DNA of 64,000 bases, taken from positions 26,730 to 90,729 of the forward strand of contig CABQAZ010000005.1 in NCBI GenBank assembly GCA_902462295.1, given 5' to 3'. The stretch's first letter is position 1; every line of letters starts with the position of its first letter. This DNA comes from an uncultured Clostridium sp. (GTDB lineage: Bacteria; Bacillota; Clostridia; TANB77; CAG-508). Positions 24,891 through 33,135 of this stretch are shown here, piece after piece. The translations under genes were made by a program, and so were the position numbers. Under the pieces are notes generated by a model, which was not told where the DNA came from, searched no databases, and saw nothing but the letters and a program-made list of their open reading frames with translations.

Positions 24891-25018
24891 TATAACACAA
24901 ATATGGTAGCGGCTGTTAAACTTGAATAAAGTTTACATATCAGATTTGTGTTTATATATATGTCCAAAATAAACTTAAAGACTAGTATATCTAGTGCATT
25001 TCACCTTTAAGTCAGAAA
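24891..25018 (+). promoter_or_regulatory. Structured spacer between rpmJ and rpsM
   Basis: Two nested hairpins are visible. The first has outer TATAACACAAAT (24891-24902) with ATTTGTGTTTATA (24944-24956, one bulge) around TAAACTT-GAATA-AAGTTTA. The second pairs ACTTAAAG with CTTTAAGT (about 24973-25013) around ACTAG/CTAGT. No T-run follows either. Candidate autoregulatory or mRNA-processing site for the alpha block; function is inferred. Confidence 0.45.
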
Positions 25019-25077
25019 TAGGACAACACTTGAATAAAATTCAAATAAAAGAAGAAAAAATTTGGAGGTGTAAAAAA

Positions 25078-25449
25078 ATGGCTCGTATAGCGGGAGTAGA
25101 CTTACCTAAAGAAAAAAGAGTAGAAATAGGACTTACATATATTTATGGTATAGGAGTATCTAGTTCAAACAAAATATTAGCAAAAGCTGGAATAAATCCA
25201 GACACTAGAGTAAAAGACTTAACTGATGAAGAAGTTAATAAAATAAGAAAAGTTATTGACGAATCATACAAAGTTGAGGGAGACTTAAGAAGAGAAGTAG
25301 CACTTAACATAAAAAGATTAACAGAAATTGGATGCTATAGAGGATTAAGACATAGAAGAGGACTTCCAGTAAGAGGACAAAGAACAAAAACAAATGCTCG
25401 TACAAGAAAAGGTCCAAGAAAATTAGTAAGCAAATCAAAAAAAGCTTAA
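25078..25449 (+). CDS. rpsM: 30S ribosomal protein S13
   Basis: 123 aa, MARIAGVDLPKEKRVEIGL, IRKVIDESYKVEGDLRREV and the C-terminal RGLPVRGQRTKTNARTRKG. It contacts the P-site tRNA and L5. The frame is open 28 codons upstream, but GGAGGTG just before 25078 and family alignment set the start. Confidence 0.97.
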   Translation: MARIAGVDLPKEKRVEIGLTYIYGIGVSSSNKILAKAGINPDTRVKDLTDEEVNKIRKVIDESYKVEGDLRREVALNIKRLTEIGCYRGLRHRRGLPVRGQRTKTNARTRKGPRKLVSKSKKA

Positions 25450-25549
25450 TATAGAAAAAAATAAAACATATAAATAGTTGATGAAAAACATCAAACTCTA
25501 AATAAACAATTTTAAATTGTATTATTTTTTAAGGAGGGAAAATAAAATC

Positions 25550-25948
25550 ATGGCTAACAAAAATGGAGCTAAAAAACCAGTAGCTAGAAGAAATAGAAAA
25601 AACATTGATAAAGGTGAAGCACATATTCATTCTAGTTTTAACAATACAATAGTTACAATAACAGATACAAATGGAAACACAATATCATGGGGAAGTGCTG
25701 GAGAATTAGGATTTAAAGGTTCAAGAAAAAGCACACCATTTGCTGCAGGAGAAGTTGCAGAAACAGCAGCTAAAGCAGCTATGGAACATGGGTTAAAAAC
25801 TGTTGAAGTATATGTTAAAGGACCAGGAGCAGGACGTGAAGCTGCAATAAGAGCACTTCAATCTGCAGGGTTAGAGTTAAGCAGTATAAAAGATGTAACA
25901 CCAATACCACACAATGGTTGTAGACCACCAAAAAGAAGAAGAGTTTAA
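25550..25948 (+). CDS. rpsK: 30S ribosomal protein S11
   Basis: 132 aa with AHIHSSFNNTIVTITDTNGN, SAGELGFKGSRKSTPFAA and the C-terminal DVTPIPHNGCRPPKRRRV. It forms part of the platform near the E site. An upstream in-frame ATG would add 11 residues, but AAGGAGGG directly before 25550 supports this start. Confidence 0.97.
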   Translation: MANKNGAKKPVARRNRKNIDKGEAHIHSSFNNTIVTITDTNGNTISWGSAGELGFKGSRKSTPFAAGEVAETAAKAAMEHGLKTVEVYVKGPGAGREAAIRALQSAGLELSSIKDVTPIPHNGCRPPKRRRV

Positions 25949-26066
25949 TATTAGAAAATATATAACTAAACACAACAAGTGTTATAAATAACAAAATTGG
26001 AAAATGTAAAACCAATTATAAAATAGAAACAAGATAGTAAAATGAAGAAAGAGGTGTAAATAAAAG

Positions 26067-26693
26067 ATGGCACGTTATACAGACGAACAATGTCGTATTT
26101 GCCGTAGAGAAGGACAAAAATTGTTCTTAAAAGGTTCAAGATGTTACACAGATAAATGCAGTATTTCTAGAAGAAATTATGCACCAGGACAACATGGACA
26201 AAAAAGAGCAAAACTTTCTGAATACGGAACACAATTAAGAGAAAAACAAAAAACAAAATCATACTATGGAGTTGGAGAAAAACAATTTAGAGGATATTTT
26301 GAAATGGCATCTAATAAAAAAGGAGTAACAGGTGAGAACTTATTACAAATATTAGAAAGTAGATTAGACAATGTAGTTTACAGATTAGGATTTGGAACAT
26401 CAAGAGCACAAGCAAGACAATTAGTAAACCATGGACAATTCGAAGTAAACGGAAAAAAGGTTGATATTCCATCATACTTAGTAAAAGCTGGAGATGTAAT
26501 TGCAGTAAGAGAAAGTAAAAAAGAAAATATTACAATAAAAGCTAATGTTGAAGCAAACTCAGCAAGACCAGTTCCAGCATGGTTAGAATTAAATAACGAA
26601 ACTTTAAGTGGTAAAGTAATTAGATTAGCATCTAGAGAAGATGTTGATATTCCAGTTGAAGAACATTTAATAGTAGAGCTTTACTCTAAATAG
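26067..26693 (+). CDS. rpsD: 30S ribosomal protein S4
   Basis: 208 aa, primary 16S-binding assembly protein. The N-terminus has four zinc-type cysteines (CRICRREGQ and CYTDKC), followed by the S4 domain LESRLDNVVYRLGFG, ARQLVNHGQFEVNGKKV. The 118-base spacer before it has short inverted repeats (AACAC/GTGTT, AATTGG/CCAATT), a candidate S4 autoregulation site by analogy with Bacillus. Confidence 0.97.
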   Translation: MARYTDEQCRICRREGQKLFLKGSRCYTDKCSISRRNYAPGQHGQKRAKLSEYGTQLREKQKTKSYYGVGEKQFRGYFEMASNKKGVTGENLLQILESRLDNVVYRLGFGTSRAQARQLVNHGQFEVNGKKVDIPSYLVKAGDVIAVRESKKENITIKANVEANSARPVPAWLELNNETLSGKVIRLASREDVDIPVEEHLIVELYSK

Positions 26694-26717
26694 TTTTTAA
26701 AATATTAGGAGGTAGAA

Positions 26718-27665
26718 ATGATAGAATTTGAAAAGCCAAATATTGAATGTCTAGAGGTTGATAACACAAATAATTATGCAAAATTTGTATGCGAACCATT
26801 AGAAAGAGGATATGGTGTAACAATAGGAAATTCTTTAAGAAGAATATTACTTTCATCATTAACAGGTTGTGCAATTACAAGTGTTAAAATTGAGGGTGTA
26901 TTACATGAATTTTCTAGCATACCAAATGTTGTAGAAGACGTACCAGAAATTATAGTCAATTTGAAAAATGTTAGACTAAAATTTGCTGAAAACGAAGAAA
27001 AAGTTATGAGAATTAACTTTAAAGGAGAGGGAGAAGTTACTGCAGGAGATATCATTACTGATGGAACTGTAGAAATCTTAAATCCAGACTTACATATAGC
27101 AACTGTATCAGAAGGTGGACAGTTGATAATGGAAATGACAGCAGATATGGGAAGAGGATATTCCCCTTCAGAAAAAAATAAAAAACCTAATCAAGACATA
27201 TCTGTGCTTCCAATAGATTCAATTTATACACCAGTTAAAAAAGTAAATTATCAAGTAAAAAACACTAGAGTAGGGCAAATGGTTGACTATGATAAACTAA
27301 TTATCGAAGTTTGGACAGATGGAAGCTTAAAAGCTCATGAAGCATTAAGCTTAGCAGCAAAAGTTATGACAGGACATTTAGAATTATTCATAGATTTATC
27401 AGAAGCAACAAGAAATACACAAGTAATGATAGAAAAAGAAGAGTCTAAAAAAGAAAAAGTATTAGAAACTTCAATAGAAGAATTAGAATTGTCTGTACGT
27501 TCATTTAATTGCTTAAAAAGAGCAGGAATTGCTACAGTAGAAGATTTAACAAATAAATCTGAAAGTGATATGATGAAAGTAAGAAATTTAGGTAAAAAAT
27601 CATTAGATGAGGTAATTGCAAAATTACATTCATTAGGTTTAAATTTCGCTGAAGACGATGAATAA
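26718..27665 (+). CDS. rpoA: RNA polymerase alpha subunit
   Basis: 315 aa. The N-terminal dimerisation domain shows GYGVTIGNSLRRILLSSL and EFSSIPNVVEDVPEIIVNLK regions (read in part); the C-terminal domain has SVRSFNCLKRAGIATVEDL and RNLGKKSLDEV, the helix-hairpin-helix that contacts UP elements and activators. Ribosome site AGGAGG. Confidence 0.98.
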   Translation: MIEFEKPNIECLEVDNTNNYAKFVCEPLERGYGVTIGNSLRRILLSSLTGCAITSVKIEGVLHEFSSIPNVVEDVPEIIVNLKNVRLKFAENEEKVMRINFKGEGEVTAGDIITDGTVEILNPDLHIATVSEGGQLIMEMTADMGRGYSPSEKNKKPNQDISVLPIDSIYTPVKKVNYQVKNTRVGQMVDYDKLIIEVWTDGSLKAHEALSLAAKVMTGHLELFIDLSEATRNTQVMIEKEESKKEKVLETSIEELELSVRSFNCLKRAGIATVEDLTNKSESDMMKVRNLGKKSLDEVIAKLHSLGLNFAEDDE

Positions 27666-27720
27666 AAAGATAATATGCAATTAAATAAAATGGATACATG
27701 CTAAAAAGGAGGGAAAATAA

Positions 27721-28245
27721 GTGGCTACAAATAGAAAATTAGGTAGAACTACTGATATAAGAAATGCAATGTTAAAAACTTTAACAACAGATTTAATATT
27801 ACATGGAAAAGTTGAAACAACAGAAGCAAGAGCTAAAGAAGTAAAAGCAATAGCTGATAGTATAATTTCTTTAGCAGTAAAAGAAAAAGACAACTTTGAA
27901 AATGTAGAAGTAAAAGTAGTTAAAGCAAAATTAGATTCTAAAGGTAACAAAGTTACAGAATTAGTAAAAAGCAAAAATGGAAATGAGTATTTAAAAGTTG
28001 TTAAAGAAGAAAAGACTGAAACAAGACAAAAAGATATGCCATCAAGATTAAATGCAAGAAGAAAAATGATAACAAAATTAAACAAAGTAAAAGATGAAAA
28101 AGGAAATAATATAGACTTAATAGCAAAATTATTCAATGAAATTGCTCCAAAATACGAAGGACGTGTTGGAGGATATACAAGAATAATTAAAGCTGGACCT
28201 CGTAGAGGAGATGGAGCTGAAGTAGCTATATTACAACTTGTTTAA
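27721..28245 (+). CDS. rplQ: 50S ribosomal protein L17 with an internal insertion
   Basis: Conserved blocks RKLGRTTDIRNAMLKTLTTD, VETTEARAKEVK and the C-terminal RVGGYTRIIKAGPRRGDGAE identify L17. Length is 174 aa against about 115-120 usually; the extra 45 or so residues (about 55-103, Lys/Val/Glu-rich) sit before SRLNARRKM. GTG start after AAGGAGGG. Last gene of the supercluster; ecfA/T genes often found next are absent and metK follows under a riboswitch. Confidence 0.95.
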   Translation: MATNRKLGRTTDIRNAMLKTLTTDLILHGKVETTEARAKEVKAIADSIISLAVKEKDNFENVEVKVVKAKLDSKGNKVTELVKSKNGNEYLKVVKEEKTETRQKDMPSRLNARRKMITKLNKVKDEKGNNIDLIAKLFNEIAPKYEGRVGGYTRIIKAGPRRGDGAEVAILQLV

Positions 28246-28261
28246 TAAAAATTGAATATAA

Positions 28262-28362
28262 AATTATCAAGAGTGGAGTAGAGAACGGCTCGTTAATCCC
28301 ACAGCAACCTACCAAAAGGCAAGGTGCTAAAACCGACAAAGCATAAGCTTTGAGTGATGATT
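28262..28362 (+). promoter_or_regulatory. SAM-I (S-box) riboswitch upstream of metK
   Basis: Recognisable S-box core: ATCAAGAG at the start, then AGCAACCTACC, GGCAAGGTGCTAAAACC and GTGATGATT at the end. P1 pairs AATTATCA (28262-28269) with TGATGATT (28355-28362). It binds S-adenosylmethionine; by family knowledge, high SAM favours termination ahead of the SAM synthetase gene. Confidence 0.93.
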
Positions 28363-28373
28363 AAAAAATAAAG

Positions 28374-28410
28374 AACTCTTAGCAAAAAGCAAAGAGTTTT
28401 TTGTTTTTTA
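28374..28410 (+). terminator. Expression-platform terminator of the SAM riboswitch
   Basis: AACTCTTAGC pairs with GCAAAGAGTT (one A-A mismatch), five-A loop, then T-rich TTTTGTTTTTT. It lies between the aptamer and the metK ribosome site, so SAM-dependent premature termination is expected. Confidence 0.88.
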
Positions 28411-28436
28411 TATTAGAGAGAAAGGAAGTAATAAAT

Positions 28437-29549
28437 ATGAAAAAATTTTATTTTACATCTGAAAGTGTAACAGAGGGACATCCAGATAAATTATGTGATT
28501 ATATTTCAGATACAATATTAGATGAAGCTATAAAACAAGACAAATATTCAAGAGTAGCTGTAGAAACATTTGCGTCAGCGAATAAAATAACAATAGCTGG
28601 ACAAATAACAACAAATGAAAAATTAGATATTGAAAAAATAGTTAGAAATAGAATTAAAGAAATAGGATATGACAATGCTGATTTAGACATAGACTATAAA
28701 ACATGCCAAATAGATATAAATATAACTAAACAAAGTTCAGATATAGCACAAGGTGTAGATGTAGGAGGAGCTGGAGATCAAGGAATAATGTTTGGGTTTG
28801 CATCAGATGAAACCGAAGAATATATGCCATTTGCAATATCAATGGCACATAAATTATCAAAAAGACTTACTGATGTTCGTAAAACAGGAATATTACCATA
28901 TTTAAGACCAGATGGAAAAACACAAGTAACAGTAGAATATGAGGGAAATCAAGTAAAAAGAATAGATACAATATTAATTTCAACACAACATAATGCAGAT
29001 GTTGATATGGACGCTTTAAAAACAGATATTAAAGATAAAGTAATAAATGCAGTAATACCACAAGAGTATCTTGATGAAGATACAAAATATTATATAAATC
29101 CGACTGGAAGATTTGTAATAGGTGGTCCTTTAGGAGATACTGGATTAACAGGAAGAAAAATAATTGTTGATACATATGGTGGATATGCACGTCATGGTGG
29201 AGGAGCATTTTCTGGAAAAGATGCTACAAAAGTGGATAGAAGTGCAGCATATATGTTACGTCATATTGCTAAAAACATTGTTGCAAATGGATATGCAAAA
29301 AAATGTGAATTACAAGTAGCATATGCAATTGGTGTTGAACAACCAATGTCAATATTTATAGATACATTTGGAACAAATACAATTCCAGAAGATAAAATTG
29401 AAGAAATTGTTACAAGAAATTTTGATTTAACACCAAAAGGAATAATAGAATACTTAGGATTACGTGAGCCAATATTTACAAAGACAACAAATTATGGACA
29501 TTTTGGAAAAACAGAATTACCTTGGGAAAAAATAATAGAATTGAAATAA
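28437..29549 (+). CDS. metK: S-adenosylmethionine synthetase
   Basis: Makes SAM from methionine and ATP. 370 aa with FTSESVTEGHPDKLCDYISD (ATP/Mg site), GAGDQGIMFG, the flexible loop region and GGGAFSGKDATKVDRSAAY. The frame is open 12 codons upstream, but AAAGGAAG before 28437 and family alignment set this start. Regulated by the SAM-I riboswitch, as in other Firmicutes. Confidence 0.97.
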   Translation: MKKFYFTSESVTEGHPDKLCDYISDTILDEAIKQDKYSRVAVETFASANKITIAGQITTNEKLDIEKIVRNRIKEIGYDNADLDIDYKTCQIDINITKQSSDIAQGVDVGGAGDQGIMFGFASDETEEYMPFAISMAHKLSKRLTDVRKTGILPYLRPDGKTQVTVEYEGNQVKRIDTILISTQHNADVDMDALKTDIKDKVINAVIPQEYLDEDTKYYINPTGRFVIGGPLGDTGLTGRKIIVDTYGGYARHGGGAFSGKDATKVDRSAAYMLRHIAKNIVANGYAKKCELQVAYAIGVEQPMSIFIDTFGTNTIPEDKIEEIVTRNFDLTPKGIIEYLGLREPIFTKTTNYGHFGKTELPWEKIIELK

Positions 29550-29601
29550 TTAATCACATTAAAATAAAAAAAACATATAATAGCCATAAGGAGGAAAGGG
29601 T

Positions 29602-29964
29602 ATGGAAAACTTCATTATAAATTCTGTACTTTGGACACTTGCTCTTTATGGCTTGTTTGAGTTAATTAAACAAATTATATATATGTATACATATACAAAT
29701 ATGAGAGAAGATGGAATATACATAATAATAGCAGTGAAAAATCAGGAAGATAGAATTGAGGGTTTTTTACGTTCAATTTTATTTAAAATTTTATATGGAA
29801 AGGAAGATTATATAAAAGATATTATAGTGGCTGATTTAAATTCTAAAGATAAAACGAAAGAGATTGTTAATAAATTGTCTGAAGATTATAAATGTGTTAG
29901 GATTACAAATTGGAAAGAATGTAAAGATATTATTGATAATATTAATGATATAGATAAAATATGA
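29602..29964 (+). CDS. Unknown membrane-anchored protein with a short GT-A-like segment
   Basis: 120 aa: one N-terminal helix (about 8-29) and a cytosolic part. IIIAVKNQEDRIEGFLRSIL and IIVADLNSKDKTKEIV resemble the first beta strands and the nucleotide-binding DxxSxDxT region of family 2 glycosyltransferases, but the protein ends before any catalytic domain, so it is a relic or a divergent small protein. TGA stop, uncommon in this window. Strong AAGGAGGAAAGGG ribosome site. Confidence 0.6.
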   Translation: MENFIINSVLWTLALYGLFELIKQIIYMYTYTNMREDGIYIIIAVKNQEDRIEGFLRSILFKILYGKEDYIKDIIVADLNSKDKTKEIVNKLSEDYKCVRITNWKECKDIIDNINDIDKI

Positions 29965-29991
29965 TGTAATTTATTTAAATTAATATAAAAA

Positions 29992-30060
29992 AAGGAATAT
30001 TATTTAGAGATCAAATTTTTAAGTGATTGCAATAATATTCTTGTTTTTTTGTTTTTTTTT
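29992..30060 (+). terminator. Terminator after the GT-A-like small gene
   Basis: AAGGAATATTATT pairs with AATAATATTCTT (one bulge) around a 26-base loop, followed by TGTTTTTTTGTTTTTTTTT. Confidence 0.7.
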
Positions 30061-30102
30061 AGTTATAATAAATTTGTAAAATTGAAAGGAGATGATATTT
30101 CT

Positions 30103-30336
30103 ATGAGCAATAATAATTTAATAGATAAAGACACTAAAACTATTGAAAGAAGAAGAAAAATATTTAGAATTTTGGGTATAATTGGTGCTATTGTGAGTGG
30201 AATATGTAATCTATTAGAGATAATAGCAGATGATTTTAGTTTTTCAAATTTTGCATTTTTTTTATTTTTTATATTTATGGCAATAAGTTCAAAGAAACAA
30301 AGAAAGGAAAAGGAGGAATCTAATGATGAAAGATGA
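30103..30336 (+). CDS. Small membrane protein of unknown function
   Basis: 77 aa with two predicted helices (about 23-41 and 46-62) between charged ends (KTIERRRK and KKQRKEKEESNDER). No family recognised. The frame is open 18 codons further up, but AAAGGAGATGAT directly before 30103 supports this start. TGA stop; it overlaps the next gene by 14 bases, so the two are likely coupled. Confidence 0.65.
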   Translation: MSNNNLIDKDTKTIERRRKIFRILGIIGAIVSGICNLLEIIADDFSFSNFAFFLFFIFMAISSKKQRKEKEESNDER

Positions 30337-31144
30337 AAAAATAATACAATATTTAAAAGATGCTAATCTTTGGGGAGAAAACAATCTTTATTTTTTTGCA
30401 ATGGCTCCTAATAGTTTTTCTAATCAGAAAAGCATTTATGGAACTAAACAAATGGAAATAAAATTTTATATAGTAAATGAAAATGAAAATGGAATTGCAA
30501 TTATTCCATTTGACGAAACATTAAAGAGCATAAAACAACTTATAACTATAATTCCACATGAAAATATTAAGGAAGTGTATACTGAGAAATATAAATTTAT
30601 GTTTTTTTTGAAAGGAAATAGATTGATTATAAAAACAAATGAAAATAAAGTTGTAGAATTAGAGTGTCCACATCCGAAAAAAGAAACAGAAGAATTTTTA
30701 AACTTTAATATATATAAATTTATTTTAAAATATAAAAATAATGAGCATAAAGAGAATAAGAATGTAATAATGAAGATAGATTTTACTTTAAAAGATAGAA
30801 TTAATATTAATAATGATTTATGTTGTAAAATAGAAATAACAGACAATAAAAAAATTAAAGAAGATATTAAAAAATTATATTCTAATAAAATATTAGAAGC
30901 CATGCAATCAGGAAAAATGAAAATTTATTTTTATGCAGAAACACTTCCAGATGATGAGAAAACTATAAAAATAACAACAGAAATTTTTACAGAAGTTCTT
31001 TACGATATGGGATGGTATTTTAAAGACAACGAGATAGATGCTAATGATATAGAAGATAATAATTTTGAAGTTATAATTGTTGCAGAAGAACAGAAAACTC
31101 AAGACATATATATAACTGCATGTAAGAAAATGGGATTAATATAA
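30323..31144 (+). CDS. Hypothetical protein, 273 aa
   Basis: Soluble protein with no signal peptide or helix long enough to span a membrane. The first half (to about 130) contains alternating strands (KFYIVNENENGIAIIPF, NRLIIKTNENKVVELECP) that resemble a PH-like fold of YokE/bPH type; this is a weak impression. The second half is mixed alpha/beta with acidic DDEKTIKITTEIFTEVLYDMGW. Ribosome site AAAAGGAGG before two adjacent ATG codons. It forms a pair with the overlapping small membrane protein gene. Confidence 0.6.
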   Translation: MMKDEKIIQYLKDANLWGENNLYFFAMAPNSFSNQKSIYGTKQMEIKFYIVNENENGIAIIPFDETLKSIKQLITIIPHENIKEVYTEKYKFMFFLKGNRLIIKTNENKVVELECPHPKKETEEFLNFNIYKFILKYKNNEHKENKNVIMKIDFTLKDRININNDLCCKIEITDNKKIKEDIKKLYSNKILEAMQSGKMKIYFYAETLPDDEKTIKITTEIFTEVLYDMGWYFKDNEIDANDIEDNNFEVIIVAEEQKTQDIYITACKKMGLI

Positions 31145-31183
31145 ATAAATGCTTGATAAAAAGAGAGAGGAGTATTAAAAATA

Positions 31184-33037
31184 ATGGAAAAATTAGCAAT
31201 ATTAGATTGTGGAGGGCAATACACTAAAGTAATTGACAGGAGAGTTAGAGAATTAGGGGTAAAATCAGACATATTACCAATTAATGCAAAATCAGACGAA
31301 TTACAAGAATACAAAGCAATAATATTATCAGGAGGGCCTAATAGTATATCAAATGATGAAAGGCTAAAATTTGATGAAAAAATATTTGAATTAGGAAAAC
31401 CAATATTAGGAATATGTTACGGAATGCAACTAATGTCAGACCATTTTGGAGGAGTAGTAGACAGTAATGTTATAAAAGAATATGGACAAAATGAGATTTG
31501 GGTAGATACAAAATCACTAATATTTGATGGAATAGAAGAAAGACAAAAAGTGCTTATGAGCCATGGAGATACTGTAAAAATAGAACCAAAAGGGTTTAAA
31601 ATAATAGGAAAATCTGGAGACACAATATCAGCAATAGGAAATGAAGAAAAAAGAATGTATGGACTTCAATTTCATCCAGAAGTAGACCTAACAGAAGATG
31701 GAACGAAAATTCTAGAAAATTTTATTAGAAAGGTTGCGGAATATAAAGATTTTTATGCATTAGATGATAGAATAGAAACATCAATAAAAATGATAAAAGA
31801 AAAAGTTGGAGAAAATAAAGTAGTTGTACTTGTAAGCGGAGGAGTAGATTCAGCAGTTACAACAGCATTACTTATAAAAGCATTAAATCCAGACAATGTA
31901 TATGCAATACACATAGATTCTGGATTTATGAGAAAAAATGAAAGTGATGTAATATGTGAAAACCTAAAAAAACTTGGATTAAAAAATCTAATAAGAGAAA
32001 ATGCAAAAGATTATTTTTTTAATACAGTTGTAGAAGTTGATGGAAAAAAATTAGGACCATTAGTTAATACAATAGACCCTGAAGAAAAAAGACAAATAAT
32101 AGGAGAAATCTTTATAAAAATAGCAAATAATGTAATAGAAAGATTAGGATTAGACCCAGAACACACATATATTGCTCAAGGAACATTAAGACCAGATTTA
32201 ATAGAAAGTGGAAATCCAGATATAAGTGGATTTGCACACAAAATAAAAACACACCACAATGATGTTGCAATAGTAAGAGAAGCACGAAAAAAAGGACTTA
32301 TAGTAGAAACAAATAGTGATTGGCATAAAGATGAAGTTAGAAAAGTAGCTAGAATGTTAGGGTTAGAAGAAAGCATTGCTTCAAGACAGCCATTTCCTGG
32401 ACCAGGACTAGCTATAAGATTAATATGCCATGATAAAAAAGAAGAAAATAAGATTAACCAAGAAGATATAGATAAAATAAATCAAATAGTAAGTAAAACA
32501 ACTGAAATGGCACAAATAATACCAATAAAATCAGTAGGTGTACAAGGAGACTGTAGAAGTTACAGAAATTTAGGAATATTATATGGAAATGGAGTAGATT
32601 TTAATTGGAATAATGTTACAACATTGGCAAAACAAATAACAGATAAAATAACCACTATAAATAGAGTTGGATATATATTAAACAAAAAAGACATAAATCA
32701 AGAAATAAAATGTTTTGATATGAAAATAAATGACGAATGTGTAGAATTACTTAGAGAATTAGATAAAATAATAACAACTAATTTAGAGAAAAGCAAAGTA
32801 AATCAGACATTTGGTGTATTAATTCCAATAGGAATTACAAAAAAATATTCAGTTGCAATAAGAACATTTGTAACAAATGATTTTATGACAGGCAAACCAG
32901 GAGAAATAGGAACAGATGTAGAAAAGGCAATGATAGAAAAAACTGTAAAAGAAATAGAAGATAAATTTTCAGATAAAATCGAATTTGTAATTTATGATGT
33001 AACAAGTAAACCACCAGCAACATGTGAGTGGCAATAA
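31184..33037 (+). CDS. guaA: GMP synthase (glutamine-hydrolysing), long form
   Basis: Converts XMP to GMP using glutamine and ATP. Class I amidotransferase domain (1-190) with nucleophile Cys78 in GICYGMQ and His/Glu in QFHPEVD; ATP-pyrophosphatase domain with P-loop VSGGVDSAV near 220; C-terminal dimerisation domain ending PPATCEWQ. At 617 aa it is about 100 residues longer than the E. coli/Bacillus type (about 510-525); the extra length lies in the C-terminal domain, as in the long human-like form. No purine riboswitch is visible in the 39-base upstream gap. Confidence 0.95.
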   Translation: MEKLAILDCGGQYTKVIDRRVRELGVKSDILPINAKSDELQEYKAIILSGGPNSISNDERLKFDEKIFELGKPILGICYGMQLMSDHFGGVVDSNVIKEYGQNEIWVDTKSLIFDGIEERQKVLMSHGDTVKIEPKGFKIIGKSGDTISAIGNEEKRMYGLQFHPEVDLTEDGTKILENFIRKVAEYKDFYALDDRIETSIKMIKEKVGENKVVVLVSGGVDSAVTTALLIKALNPDNVYAIHIDSGFMRKNESDVICENLKKLGLKNLIRENAKDYFFNTVVEVDGKKLGPLVNTIDPEEKRQIIGEIFIKIANNVIERLGLDPEHTYIAQGTLRPDLIESGNPDISGFAHKIKTHHNDVAIVREARKKGLIVETNSDWHKDEVRKVARMLGLEESIASRQPFPGPGLAIRLICHDKKEENKINQEDIDKINQIVSKTTEMAQIIPIKSVGVQGDCRSYRNLGILYGNGVDFNWNNVTTLAKQITDKITTINRVGYILNKKDINQEIKCFDMKINDECVELLRELDKIITTNLEKSKVNQTFGVLIPIGITKKYSVAIRTFVTNDFMTGKPGEIGTDVEKAMIEKTVKEIEDKFSDKIEFVIYDVTSKPPATCEWQ

Positions 33038-33043
33038 AAATGG

Positions 33044-33116
33044 AACATTTGAAACCGGGAATTTTATGGTCAAAACTTAAATGCAATGAAAATACCCGGT
33101 ATCAAATGTTTTTTTG
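33044..33116 (+). terminator. Terminator after guaA, related to the palindromic repeat family
   Basis: A 22-base arm (33044-33065) pairs with 33089-33110 with two mismatches, then seven T. The arms contain ACCGGGAATTTT and AAAATACCCGGT, the latter identical to the core of the repeats at 48.3, 51.2, 55.3 and 60.5 kb. Confidence 0.85.
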
Positions 33117-33135
33117 GTAATGAAAGGAAAAAGAA

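Noticed and set aside
24994..25077. N-terminal extension of S13
   Set aside because: Ribosome site and family alignment place the start at 25078; the upstream frame crosses the structured spacer.
25517..25549. N-terminal extension of S11
   Set aside because: AAGGAGGG lies inside it and directs initiation at 25550.
31145..31183. Purine riboswitch before guaA
   Set aside because: The gap is 39 bases, too short for the aptamer.
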